From: Sophora flavescens | Lineage: Eukaryota; Streptophyta; Magnoliopsida; Fabales; Fabaceae | Assembly: GCA_030762895.1 (NCBI GenBank) | Contig: CM061066.1 | Location: 114,360,715 to 114,424,714, forward strand | Length of the DNA stretch: 64,000 nt | Direction: 5' to 3' | Shown here: positions 22,261 through 33,870 of the stretch, piece by piece | Numbering within the stretch: the first letter of the stretch is position 1 | Layout: each line of letters opens with the position of its first letter | Notes under the pieces: generated by a model | What the model saw: the letters and a program-made list of their open reading frames with translations, nothing else | The model's database searches: none | What the model was told of the DNA's origin: nothing | Program-made: the position numbers and the translations under genes

Positions 22261-23138
22261 ATGATCTCATGATCCAAGATCACCTAATTAATATAGATTT
22301 GACCAAAGTCAAACTTATCCTAAACATCATCTAATGATCCGAGTTCACCTAAGTCACTTAGGTGCTAAACATGATCTCATGATCCAAGATCACCTAATTA
22401 ATATAGATTTGACCAAAGTCAAACTTATCCTAAACATCATCTAATGATCCAAGATCACATAAGTCACTTTGGTTCTCAACATGATCTCATGATCCAAGAT
22501 CACCTAATTAATATATATTTGACCAAAGTCAAACTTATCCTAAACATCATCTAATGATCCAAGTCCACAAGTCACTTAGGTGCTAAACATGATCTCATGA
22601 TCCAAGATCACCTAATTAATATAGATTTGACCAAAGTCAAACTTATCCTAAACATCATCTAATGGTCCAAGTTCACCCAAGTCACTTAGGTGCTAAACAT
22701 GATCTCATGATCCAAGATCACCTAATTAATATAGATTATACCAAATTCAAACCTATCCTAAACATCATCCGATGTTCCAAGATCACCTAAGTCGCTTAGG
22801 TGCTAAACATGATCTCATGATCCAAGATCACATAATTAATATAGATTTGACCAAAGTCAAACTTATCCTAAACATCATCCAATGATCCAAGATCACCTAA
22901 GTCACTTAGGTGATAAACATGATCTCATGATCCAAGATCACCTAATTAATATAGATTTGACCAAAGTCAAACTTATCCATGATCCAAGTTCACCTAAGTC
23001 GCTTAGGTGATAAACATGATCTCATGATCCAAGATCACCTAATGAATATAGATTTGACCAAAGTCAAACTTATCCTAAACATCATCTAATGATCCAAGTT
23101 CACCTAAGTCACTTAGGTGCTAAACATGATCTCATGAT
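22261..23138. repeat. 110-bp tandem array, about 8 units
   Basis: Unit starts (ATGATCTCATGATCC) are at 22261, 22371, 22481, 22589, 22699, 22809, 22919, 23016 and 23126; the spacing is 110 bp except for one 108-bp and one 97-bp unit. Each unit holds near-perfect palindromes, CACCTAAGTCACTTAGGTG and TTTGAC-CAAA-GTCAAA, the latter with two W-box cores (TTGAC) in opposite orientation. Units are 90% or more alike by eye. Confidence 0.93.
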
Positions 23139-23278
23139 CTAAATGTGTTATCAATGGCGGCAATTTGAAATTTTCACTCAATCCGTGGTGGGAAACAAAA
23201 TGGTCTTTCCCGGTTTTCATTGTGGACACCTAGCAATATGGACAAAATTTCACAGTTACAGCTGTATGGTATGTACAT

Positions 23279-23685
23279 TGTAACGTCCCTGGCTGCTTTA
23301 TTGATTGACGACTGTCTCCACAAACCAACACGGGTCTTTTCAGCATGCTTTGTCCTCACTCACACGCTTCCTGGGAAAACTTCCTAGGAGGTCACCCATC
23401 CCAAAATTGCTCCAAGTCAAGCACGCTTAATTGTGGAGTTCTTAAGTGATGGGCTACCAAAAAGAATATGCATCTTATTGGTATAGGTAGTACCAATCGA
23501 TTCATATAAGTATTCATCAACTGTATAGTCCCAGACCTACACAGTCTCAGGATCCCTCTCATTCGGGTGTATAATAGGTTCATTCATGTGTCCCTCCGCC
23601 TAGAAGCCTACCAGGCGCCGCTCCTTGTCTGTGCCTTCTTGCACCGACGACCACTCCCCGCCCTCGTCGGCACCCAGGTGTTACA
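23279..23685 (-). mobile_element. Solo Cassandra LTR
   Basis: 407 bp bounded by TGTAACGTCC and GGTGTTACA and flanked by a perfect 5-bp duplication TACAT (23274-23278 and 23686-23690). The 5S rRNA-like boxes are on the minus strand near 23385-23425. The clean duplication shows that the Cassandra LTR here is 407 bp, which fixes the boundaries used at 11665-12901. Confidence 0.9.
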
Positions 23686-24370
23686 TACATTGCGTGTAAT
23701 AACTCACATAGCAGGTGTATCGGCTTTGGATCAGGACCATTAATGTTTAATCGGTGTGGTACAGTTGAGCGTGAATATAAAATAGTCACTTTTGAACACT
23801 ACACCCCATTGACGCATACAGAGCACAAAAAATAACAAGTAAATGCCTCTATATGAACCAACGATGCAGAAACTTTGCTAAGGTTTGGGAGGCTCGATAT
23901 GGTGTTAAAGTTGGGTTGATCACCCTAATGACCCACCTCATAGCACATAAATACTTAATGACACTTACCTTAACTTGGCAATTGCTGGGTCTGCATATAA
24001 GGGAAGGCAGTAACTTAAGCTAAATATACCCCCAACGTTATTTCCTATGTAGAGATGGTTCTGCCAACCTTTGTATGCATATTTCGATCTCTGATAAAAT
24101 TTCAACGGGAGGATATCTTTGATATAGTTCATCTAGTATCTGTGATCTCTTCATTAATTGAAAATAGCATGGAAGTAGAAAGTTATGCTTTTTGGTCCAG
24201 AAATACAGAGTGCACACATTCCTTGAGCAACCCAACTACTTGTGTTTATGGTCCATTCTCTAGTCATGGTTATAAATGCATCCCCTATATATCATCTTCC
24301 TCATTCATTACAACCAACCCAAGCTACCAACCATTATTGTTACTTCATTAGCTAATCCTGTTGTTTGATT

Positions 24371-26810
24371 ATGGGTGGAGGTGATTCAATGACACTTGAT
24401 GAAAAAACTGACATGCATGTCAAACCGTAAGTATAATGTGTGGCATTTATTTTGGTAGGTGTGATTACCATTCAACCATTTATTGAGATTTATGTTTCAT
24501 TTTCCTGTTTTGGTTTGTAGTGATGGAATAATAGACGATGCTATTACCACCCATGTGTTGGTATGTACATTCATTCTATATCAATAAATGTTGAGTTTGG
24601 ACTACTTATTCACATCGTGTTTTATCCTATTACAGACACATTCGCGTCAGCTGGTAGAGATTATAACCTCTCTAAATGCGATTACAACTACCCTAGATAA
24701 GGCTTTGGATTCTATCAAGGTATATATATATCGTCCTATATAGTGTCACAATTTAAAACACAATAGTTAATTTATCTTTATCTAACTTTAATTACAGGAG
24801 AATGCAAACTCGGTAGCAGTACTACACAGCTTATGCAATGTCATGTACACCAAAGTCTCCTACATAGAGAACATCGTACCACAGCCCACGAATGCAAATA
24901 CACCAAAAGCAACATTCACTCCCAACACCAAACGGTCAACGACATCAACTAACAAGCAAAACAATCGACAGAATGTTAACTCCCCTCAATATAATCGGTC
25001 AATGTGTCCCACTGGAAATAATGGGAAGAAGATTGAGGTGGTGGATTTGTCATAAGAAGACGATGACCAGCTTGCATATACGGTGGGGAGAAGGTTACCT
25101 TTCACAGCATCCCCCCCAACCATTCACCTCAAGGTTCCCAAAGCTGAGCCAACTGAAGAAGACGCAACACCAAAAAAAGGACGCCATGAGCATTTTACCT
25201 CGAAGCCTAGTATTTTTCAAGGATCATTTAACAAGCATGCATTTGATTGGTCCAATACTGCAAAACCATATGACCAAATCATGAACAAGGTGAACAAACA
25301 TCCCTATGTTTCATGTAAATGTTTCATAATATTGATGATCATTGTCTTTGCTAACTCTACCTTTATAGTTTATAAAGACAAGCTTTCCAACAACCCCATA
25401 AATGGATATCTCTCCTGAGAGACTTCATGCGTCAGCTTATGTTTTCCATCCTGACCTTGATCCAAGGTATAAACTATAGAATATAAATCTTACATGTAAT
25501 CACATGACCTTTAGTATGCATTTCCTCAAACTACATATTGTTTAAGTGCATTTTAGCCAATTCTGTTGCAACCATGCAGCGAGGTATTGTTCAAACTGGA
25601 TTCCTTCATTGCCACAAGAAAACATTTCCAATCATTATGCCCTGGCAGAACAGTTGACCCAAAGGTAATCCTCAATATGAAAATTAGTTACATTCTAGTT
25701 GTTCCATAACATGTATGTGTACCTTACTCATTTTTCATTTTGGATCCCAGATCATTCACATGGTGGCCATGCGGGCCACTTGGCTTCAAAAGAAAATAGC
25801 ATCTCAAACTATTTGGTCACTACCACCTTCATTTGCGGTATCATGTTCCTCTTAATTAAAATCACTTCCTTCTAGTAACCTTCGTGGTGCCAGTCTAGTA
25901 ACCTAATTAATAATTTATTCCTTCTTGATTCATAGATAGAGGCTAGCACCCTGGATCCAGTAAATGGCCTCATCAATAATTATGCTAAATACTAGATACC
26001 CTCTTTTGAAAAGTTGAAGCATGTAAGAGACTTAATTCCACTTGTATTAGATAGTCTGTTAGTACAGTCTATTAAGTTTGCTATCATGGTTGCAGGCTTA
26101 TGTGCCAATCGAGGCCGCTGGTGGTCATTGGTACCTTATGGTGGCCTCCATTCAAAAGCATATGTTGTTCTACATGGATCCTATTTTGAAAAGGAAGATG
26201 TGGTTCATAAGCAGGAAATAATCAAGGAATTGGTAATAAACTTTTGATTACTGTTGTTGTCTAGATTTGGTCATTTTTTAAAGTTTCTTTGTCTTCTAAC
26301 ACATTACAATTGCAGTGGGATATCATAACCAGAATGATTAACTCGAAATACTTTACAAACAAATACCTGCTTAGTTCACTTAACCTGGAAAACTATGATA
26401 TATCGGACCCTATTGGACCTGTGACAAGTTCCTATTGGCAATAGAATGGAGTTATCTTTCAAACACATCTCTATAATTATTATTCACATAGACACATGGC
26501 TGACATTTGTATAATTTTGAATTCTTATAAGCAGCTACCACTCGGCTTTGTATGTAATGGAGTGGTTATGTATGGAGTACGGCTTCCAACCCAACATCAC
26601 TGTGATGGTTAGTTTCATATATTAATTTCCTAACGATCTATGAACTTTCATGGGTGAATATTAACCGTATTCAAATATAATAACCAGGAAAATGAAGATA
26701 TCTTCAGGATGAGGCTTGCCATGGACTTGCTTTTGGGTCACCATAATGACAATAAGGAAATGCTTGAAAGAAATGCTGACCTTGCTTGGCAAACAAGGAA
26801 TTATGCCTGA
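24371..26810 (+). pseudogene. Ulp1/C48 peptidase-like gene of MULE-1 (decayed)
   Basis: About ten exons with GT-AG junctions can be followed: 24371-24426 (MGGGDSMTLDEKTD), 24521-24560, 24636-24719, 24798 onward, then blocks near 25380-25470, 25580-25663, 25751-25838, 25935-26019, 26096-26234, 26316-26445, 26530-26605 and 26687-26810. The C48 core is seen as VPIEAAGGHWYLMV (catalytic His) with FYMDP (Asp) after it. The block SALYVMEWL sits where the family has its catalytic Cys region, and no Cys is visible there. Breaks: TAA at 25053-25055, a TAA just before the ATG of MDISPERL near 25402, a TAG near 25995 and a frameshift near 26185. Ulp1-like proteins cleave SUMO; in MULEs their role is unknown. 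This copy is inactive. Confidence 0.75.
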
Positions 26811-27159
26811 ACAATGTATCAACATCTTTTTTGGGGACATTGTGAGAGTGTCCGACATTAGCCTAAGCTTAGGGGTCATTTTTAGCATATGGGGTTCTGT
26901 TGTACCCATCTCTACAAGTGTTGGTTTCATTGTCATTTTATATCTTGAACTCATATTTAGGAAGGCTCCGTTCTGTTTTTTGTATATGGTGATGTTGGTA
27001 TGATTAAATGTCTTAAAGCACCATGTATTGAAGTCTTATCCTTTGAACATCTGTAGACTTTTTCTCTTGAATATCCATCTCACGTAGACTTTGGAATCTT
27101 TTGATGCAATAAAAGTGCACAGGTGTGTTAAACCTTTTTTAATTTTTTATAATGATAAA

Positions 27160-27480
27160 GAAGCCAAGAGCCCAATAAAGGATTTTTACAAACAATTTAC
27201 TAATAGCCCAATAAAGGATTTAATAAAAAAAATGACCAAAACCATTAAACCTGAAAAGCCCCAATAAAGGATCTTACAAACGAATGACCAAAAACCCAAT
27301 AAATGATTTTACAAACAAATGAACAAAACCATTAAACAATTTTTTTCAAAAGGAGCCAAAATCCCCAATAAAGGATGGTACAAACAAATGACCAAAAGCC
27401 CAATAAATGATTTTACAAACAAATGAACAAAACAAATGACCAAAAAGCCCAACAAAGGACTTTACAAACAAATGACACGA
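27160..27480. repeat. Irregular short tandem repeat
   Basis: A roughly 35-60 bp motif like ACCAAAAGCCCAATAAAGGA followed by TTTACAAACAAATG recurs about seven times with variable spacing. No coding signal is seen in 26811-28490 apart from this and a 45-bp direct repeat (28089-28136 and 28172-28218). Confidence 0.7.
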
Positions 27481-28489
27481 CACACCATCCCCTAATAACA
27501 AGTAATATGTGACACATTACACTAAACCATAGCACTTCCTCTTGCCTTAGAGTTTATGCTTTGGACAACCTCAACAGAATCCATTTGGTGTTCAACTTCC
27601 TTGTAGCCCTTGTAACACCCAATTATTTAGAAAACCCTCCAACCAAACTCACATCATTATCGAACACACCCACCAAGCCAACTCTTATCATTTTCTGCAC
27701 CACTAATTCAGGTAAGCAAGCTACAATCCTCCATACAAAAAGGGATGCCTTCCATGAAGTCTTTTAACCTAGAAACAGAATCTACCCATTTATCTTATCA
27801 AGCCCTAATTGAATTCTCAACCTTTGATCATACAATAGCCATACAATACACACTAAATAACGAAGAAGAACAAATATCCAAGTCTTGTACAACCAAATAT
27901 ATTCCATGGTCCCTTTCAGAGAACATCACCCATCTGTTCGTCACCATCCATAATTGATGAAATGTATTATACTGTGAAGACAATCCAGTTCACAACAGAT
28001 AAAACTGCAAACAAAAGTTCATATAAAGCATGTCATCAATAAGTCTCAATTTTTAATCTGAGTGATTCCAAGCAGCAATTTACAAATGAAATTGGAAAGT
28101 ATTTGAACTAATCAGTGCACTTTGTTAAAGTTATGTCCATGGGAAGTATATGACCATGACAACAAACTACATATTGGAAAGTATTTGAACTGATCAATGC
28201 ACTTTGTTCAAGTCATGTAATTCAGTCCTGACACTCGTGTGAACCACAATATCAATACTAGACAAAATATCAGCAACAACCAATTGCTAAAAAACCAAAT
28301 CACCATATCAGCTACTGGACATGATCGAATACATAAATCAAACCTAACAAACATGACATATTAATCCTGGGCACAATATAACCTCATCTACACACTTAAG
28401 GAACTGATCAACAACAAAAATATCGATAAAACCAACTATCATCACTCATGTACATCTAATAATGATGGAACTAAGGGGTTTACCTGAGA

Positions 28490-28975
28490 AGATTCAGAAG
28501 GTCCAGCAACAAAAACCCAAATCAAAAAAATCATAAATGTTAGGGATTTTCGGGTAACTACACGAAAGTGCCAATGTTGACCGACGATAACAATCCTCCT
28601 TTTCTGGCAGTGAGGTATTATAGAACAAGAGGGTTGAGCAAGATGTTTCCTTTACATTCCCACGATCGCCACAGAATAATGAGCAGAACACCACTAATGA
28701 CCAAAATCAAAAAATCGCATATGAGGGGGTTCAAGATGATGGTGGTGGTATTCAGGAATATGTGCCAATGTTGGTCGACGAAAACATCTCCTTTTCTGTA
28801 TGTGTCGTACGATGGAAGGAGGAAGATGAGAAACATGGCCACACAGGAACAACCAACTCAAGGCTGGGGTTGTTTTTTTCTTATGTATGATGAACTTTTG
28901 GCCAAATGTAGGGGTCTTTCTGCAAAACAATTTTGTAACCGGATAAGCAGGTAACTTAAGAAAGATCTCAACCAC
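28490..28975. other. MULE-1 right subterminal region, no recognisable gene
   Basis: The frames are short and low in evidence. A phrase near 28570 (TGCCAATGTTGACCGACGA) recurs in altered form near 28764 (TGCCAATGTTGGTCGACGA), so there has been a local duplication of roughly 190 bp. I see no known domain. Confidence 0.4.
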
Positions 28976-29339
28976 TACATTAAAAAATTATTATATCCAA
29001 TAGTTACAAATGGTCCTTCACTCATGAGGGATTTACCCCTCATCTTAGACTTCACCATCAATTAAATACAAATAACAAAAAGATAAACTCAATTGATTAC
29101 TTTACATATTCTTCAAAAAATGTGGTATCTAGGGTGAAGGAACAATTAAGTCCCTCGGAGTCTTTCTTAGCTGATGTAGCAGGTCACAGGCCAAGTCTAC
29201 AATCCTCCAAACACGAAGTTGAGGATCGATCCTCCTCTCCTTTTGACCGGTTACATCCGGTTGTCCGGTTACATTGATTTCTCTCTGCTATGGTAGTTTC
29301 GTTTTCTCCCTGCTACAGTGCTACGCTCGTTTTCTTTCT

Positions 29340-29720
29340 TCACCATCTCACTCTGATGGCTTCCTGCCTTTCTATCATCATATAACTCTCTTCCAGTACT
29401 TCATCCGCTTCCGGTTCCGATTCCAAAGACGGTGAAGCCACCACTTCCAGTGTTGGTCCACCACTTGCTTGCGACGGTGGATGTGAGGGATTGTTGAGAA
29501 GCAGGTTAGTTGGGCGACTTATGACTCGGCAAGTTGGAGTGGCGATTCTTAGGAATGAAGCTGAACGCCTGCCGGAGGAGATACGGCAAGCGACGACAAA
29601 AGGATGAGAAATTGCAGAGAGAGTATTTGATGATTTGGTCAAATTAGATGGTCGTGTCAATCCGACATCGCTTTCTCTGGCTCTCCCATTCACGTTTTCT
29701 TTCATTTTATTTGTTTTCAT
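29340..29720. other. GC-rich block in MULE-2, origin unknown
   Basis: A minus-strand frame of 126 codons is open, and the plus strand also reads through phrases such as RQVGVAILRNEAERLPEE before a stop. The base composition differs from the AT-rich surroundings, as expected of a captured exon. I cannot name the source or decide the strand. Confidence 0.35.
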
Positions 29721-30445
29721 TCTAATGCTATAGATTAATAAAAAGTTAACATAACAAGAATGATAAAGAGGTAATATTGGATAAGGTATTTATTTTTGTT
29801 AACCAAAAATTAAAACTTTCCAAAGATGTATTTTGTCTGATGCCCCTGTTATCAGGCCTTATGAAGATGTTGGGTTGCATGGTGGAAGGTGACATAGTCC
29901 TTAAGTACCAATTTTGTTAGAGAATCATGCAGCAGCATCTAAACCTTATGTGTTAGAGCAATGCCATCAATGGCATCATCTGTACAAGCCCCAAGGAAAA
30001 ACTCATTTGAATTAGAGCATTTAGCACTTCATCTTTCTGTTCTTCCCCAAAATCCAACTCCCCAGATGGTCATACCGCTGATTTGGTCCATGAATATCAT
30101 TCCAAGGTTCCTACCGGAGGCACAAAAGGCACAGAAACGACATGAATGAAGAGTCACTCAAGTAGGAGCGTGGGTTGAAGAATTGATTCGATGGTCGGAT
30201 GCCAATAGTTGAAGAATAGGAGTGATTAGGCGGAGGAGACACATGAGACCAGGAACGATGAATGATGGTAACCAATTGAGCAAGTTTTCGGTCCTTATCA
30301 TCAATAAATCTCAACCATCCAATATATTTAATATTATATCCATGGTCGATATTGATGGAGGATGGATCCTCCAATTCTGTTGTGGAGGATTGAAGACCCA
30401 GTCACTCATAGGTCTCTCATTATTTCTCACATATAATATTTCTTT

Positions 30446-30741
30446 GCTTAAAGTAATACTTTGGTCCCTATACGTGACACGAATTCTCGATTTGATCCAT
30501 ATAAATAAAAAATTATAAAAATGGTCCTTATATATACAAAAAGTCCCCATTTGGTCCCTACCGTACAAAATTTTAGGGACTGATTTAATAATTTTTTTCT
30601 CGTATAGGGATCAAACGGGTAATGTATAGGGACCAAATTGAGACTTTTTGTAGGTATAGGGATCATTTTAATAATTTTTTATGTATAGGGACCAAATCGA
30701 AAATTCATGTCACGTATAGGGACCAAAATATTACTTTAACC
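30446..30741. mobile_element. Fold-back MITE, Mutator type, copy 2
   Basis: Same family as 17537-17830: it starts GCTTAAAGTAATACTTTGGTC, ends in the inverted form and has a near-palindromic body. The 9-bp duplication TATTTCTTT is perfect (30437-30445 and 30742-30750). It is nested in MULE-2, so it inserted later. Confidence 0.85.
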
Positions 30742-31207
30742 TATTTCTTTTTATTTCATAACAAGGGCCACTCAAATGTTATTGTTCATCTTAGGTCCCA
30801 AACTTCATCGGCAAGGTTTGGGAAATACTCATCAACCTTACCTTATCTTGCCTTGACTTGCTTGGAGAGTTCAATATAACAATTTTGAACAGTAATGCAA
30901 TCATTTGGAAAAGAAACATATTTCATAAATGGAACCATATCTTTCTGCCAGAAAATTCCTTTGTATTCCTTCTCCATGTTCAAAAATGGGTTGCTAGCTC
31001 CAAAAACTATAGATCACGGAGCATCCATTTCTATTGAATCCCCAATAAGGAATGGGGATGGCACAGTGGCGAGTCACATGGATGGGGCGTGGCGGCGACT
31101 ACTTCACAAGGTCTAGGCGACGCGTTAAGGGGGCGGCGACGTCACAGGGGCTGGGCAGCACGTTACAGGGGTGGGGCGATGACAAGGGATATGCAGATGA
31201 AAGACAG

Positions 31208-31384
31208 CAATGTTCTTCCCCCTTCGTCTCCGATTGGTGGCGCATTGTCTCCCTCTACAACGACCAGACCGGCGCCGACATCTCCCGCACTGTCACCGTT
31301 GCCAGCGAGTACTCCGACCTCCGATATCCCCACGACACCCACCTCAAGCGCCTCTCCATACAGCAATTCATCACCACCCTAAAA
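31208..31384 (+). pseudogene. EXORDIUM-like gene fragment captured in MULE-2
   Basis: A short GC-rich frame encodes SDWWRIVSLYNDQTGADISR, then VASEYSDLRYPH and LKRLSIQQFI. This matches the conserved VS-WW-LYTDQTG ... GEYSD ... LTRLSIQ segment of the EXORDIUM/phosphate-induced protein 1 family, secreted plant cell-wall proteins linked to growth. Only about 58 residues are present, with no signal peptide and none of the rest of the roughly 300-residue protein. The composition contrasts with the AT-rich flanks. The frame is open across the fragment but joined to unrelated sequence on both sides. Confidence 0.8.
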
Positions 31385-31763
31385 TATTACTTTTATCGAA
31401 GCAAATCCATAAAATTCTAACAATACCTTAACGCTGATTTGGAGATAAGGAAGAAAAATAGTTAGCAAATATCGCAGAAACGATATTGGTTTGAAGAATG
31501 GTGGTTAAGAGAGAAGTGTGGAACGAAGGGACTGGCTTCAATTTTTTTTTTTAATAGTTTTATATTTTAATATTATAGAATATTGAAAGAATCTGGAGAT
31601 CAGGTCACCCTAAAATCATTAGAGTCAATCACTTATTTAACTATTGTATCTAACGATCAGAAATATTCCCTCATGAGTGAGGGAATTAGTTGTTCCCTCA
31701 CTCTAGAAGCCACCCTTCAAAAAAAAACATACTTCTTTTTGCATAATTTTATTAATAACCAAT

Positions 31764-32516
31764 GATAACGTCTAGCATGAACCATGTTGACATATGGCAC
31801 ATGGGATGAAGCATTTGAAACAATCATTGGATATATTAATATAGTAATCAGTGGTTTAGATTAAATACAGATAATTGTTAAAAAATAAATAAAAAGGATA
31901 AAATGACACCTTTGTCTTTCATCCTCATCCCACCCCATCCCACTGTTCCGACCACCATCCACTGTCAAAAATTGGAAAAAATGCAACCTGAGATTCGTGG
32001 TTCAGTCATCTCCAGGTTCAACCATCATCAAGTTGGAAAAACATCAGGTTCAACCATCTTCAAAATGCATTTATAGTCCCAATCTGAAAAGGGGATGGGA
32101 AAACATGGGGAAAATGGGGGAAGAGAAGAAATCTGAGTTATTTTTTGTCATTCTCGACTTGAACCTCATCACTGGCTCCGAGAGTTCCTCCGTCTGTCAC
32201 CAGATCTGAAAACTACGACTGCAGCAGACCAGATCTGCGCCAAACGGAGTGCGACACGGCTGAAGCATGGCCGGGCTTGCGGCGGTGCCATGGGGAGCGT
32301 TATCCTTCTGCTTCCTCGATCAATCTCCCCCTCGTTATGTGTTTGTGGGTTTGTTACTCCGATTGTGGTGGTGGGGTGGTGGTGGTCGGTGGGTTGAATT
32401 TGTTGTGGTCAATGGGGGGAATATGTTTATGATAAGGGTAAAAGTGGATTTTCACATCACTATTTAATGGTACATGGATGAATCACATGATAGAGTGCTT
32501 CATTCTAGCCTCCACC
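31764..32516. mobile_element. Small non-autonomous MULE (MULE-3), 753 bp
   Basis: Flanked by a perfect 9-bp duplication ATAACCAAT (31755-31763 and 32517-32525). The ends are weak inverted repeats: left GATAACGTCTAGCATGAAC, right complement GGTGGAGGCTAGAATGAAG. The interior has a GC-rich stretch (about 32140-32400) that may be captured host sequence, but no domain is recognised. It lies 48 bases right of MULE-2. Confidence 0.6.
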
Positions 32517-32639
32517 ATAACCAATCAGGGTCGGAATTGAATTAGAAAACTACTAAAAATAAACAAATTACTAAAAATAAACAAATTATTAAACCTTTTC
32601 AGCCCCAATATCACTGTAGCACCAAGCCACCAGTGAACA

Positions 32640-33262
32640 GTGTTCCCTAATTGGTTATCCATTATACTATATAATTTCAGGATCTATCAGTGAACAGTGA
32701 TCCCCGCCTAAATTTTTCCTTTTTTTTAATTATCTACACCTATAGTTTATTTTAATATCTATCTATTTATCTATATATCACTTCACTATTATGCAAAAAG
32801 CATCATCATCATCACTTCACTATTATACAAACTGTGTTTTCCCGCTCAAAACAGGACACATGTCAGCTCTACAAAAATATTTTTCCCCATCAAACCAACT
32901 CTTACTACTTACCAAAACTTCTTAGGTAAGTTTTTGTCTTTCAGTCCTTTTATTTCACTTTTTTTAAAATTGAAATAAAAAACTCTCATTTTTCCCTCTC
33001 TCAAATCTCATCCTCGACAAATCCATTACTTCCTCCATTTCCTCCAAAACTTCTTAACAAAGGTTTTCCCTCTCACTCCATAACCATTTTAGCCCCATTT
33101 CAGATTTCCTCCTAATTGGTTATCCATTATCCATTATTCATTACTTTACTTTACTTTATTATTACTATATAATTTCAGTTACTGTCAGTGAACAGTGATC
33201 CCCGCCTAGATTTTTCCTCTGTTTTTTTATTATCTACATCTATAGTTTATTTTAATATTCGA
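32640..33262. repeat. Direct repeat pair, about 120-150 bp
   Basis: The block TAATTGGTTATCCATTAT ... TATAATTTCAG ... CAGTGAACAGTGATCCCCGCC ... ATAGTTTATTTTAATAT occurs at about 32648-32758 and 33114-33258. The second copy has an insertion of TTACTTTAC-like units. No gene is seen in 32526-33300. Confidence 0.75.
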
Positions 33263-33382
33263 TGTATAAAAGGTTTTGGTTCCATGTGAAGCTTTGTTAT
33301 TTGAGGCTTCTATGTCTCCTCTCTAGAACTCTCTACCTCCAGAAGTCTTCCCTTTCTCTCTCTCTCTTCTTCATCTAACTCT

Positions 33383-33831
33383 TTTTTTTTAAGCAAAAAG
33401 GAGTGCAGAAGCATCACTGCAGTGGAAATCATCCCAACTATGTTGGCACCAAAACCACTACCAATCATCTGCAACACCCCATAGTATTATTAAAAACAAA
33501 ATAAAGAAATACAAGAAAACATGGGGGGACATAGGACCTTACCCATGAGAAGAGGGGGATTACAAGAATCTAAAATTAGGCATACCCCACCTATTACAGA
33601 AGAAATCATGCCTAATAAAACTGGGAATCGGGCTCCACCAAGTGAAGCATTTAGAACTGACTCCAAAATTGGCTAGCTTATCAGCACAGTGATTAGCTTC
33701 TCTAAAAACATGAGAGATCAAGAAAGTAAAGTTTGAGGCCAAAGCAATACAGTTTCTCCATTTAGTTCTAATTTTCCAAGGAGCTATGTCTGGATTCGAG
33801 TAAGCAAGAACCACAAGATCCATGTCCTTGA
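33383..33831 (-). mobile_element. 5'-truncated L1-type LINE
   Basis: A T-run at 33383-33391 is the complement of the poly-A tail. The body encodes, on the minus strand (about 33823-33560), the RNase H-like domain found at the end of plant L1 ORF2: CIALASNFTFLISHVFREAN followed by CADKLANFG. It is flanked by a direct repeat of about 25 bp (TCTCTCTCTTCTTCATCTAACTC, left copy ending at 33382, right copy 33832-33856). Only the 3' end inserted, as is usual for LINEs. Confidence 0.8.
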
Positions 33832-33870
33832 TCTCTCTCTCTTCTTCATCTAACTCACAACGACAAATCC

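Larger units (their letters stand above)
19200..29056. mobile_element. Large Mutator-like element (MULE-1), 9.86 kb
   Basis: Ends: GGTGAAGTCTAACATTAGG at the left; the right end complement is GGTGAAGTCTAAGATGAGGG. The imperfect inverted repeat extends about 50 bp through a TCCCTCA...GAGGGA motif. The flanks are a perfect 9-bp duplication ATCAATTAA (19191-19199 and 29057-29065), the hallmark of Mutator transposition. Contents in order: a FAR1-like C-terminal remnant, a minus-strand B3-like candidate gene, a 110-bp tandem array, a solo Cassandra LTR, and a decayed Ulp1-like gene. MULEs carrying Ulp1-like genes are known (Kaonashi type). The transposase core is missing, so it is non-autonomous now. 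Confidence 0.8.
29121..31715. mobile_element. Pack-MULE-like element (MULE-2), 2.6 kb
   Basis: The left end TGTGGTATCTAGGGTGAAGG and the right end complement GGGTGGCTTCTAGAGTGAGG form an imperfect inverted repeat that continues through GAACAAYTAA and TCCCTC. Flanks are a perfect 9-bp TTCAAAAAA (29112-29120 and 31716-31724), although the A-run makes this less decisive than at MULE-1. It carries an EXORDIUM-like fragment, a GC-richer block at 29340-29700 and a nested MITE. No transposase is seen. It lies 64 bases right of MULE-1. Confidence 0.65.

Noticed and set aside
22261..23138. CRISPR-like array
   Set aside because: Period of 110 bp with near-identical units and no unique spacers, in a plant genome; it is a minisatellite.
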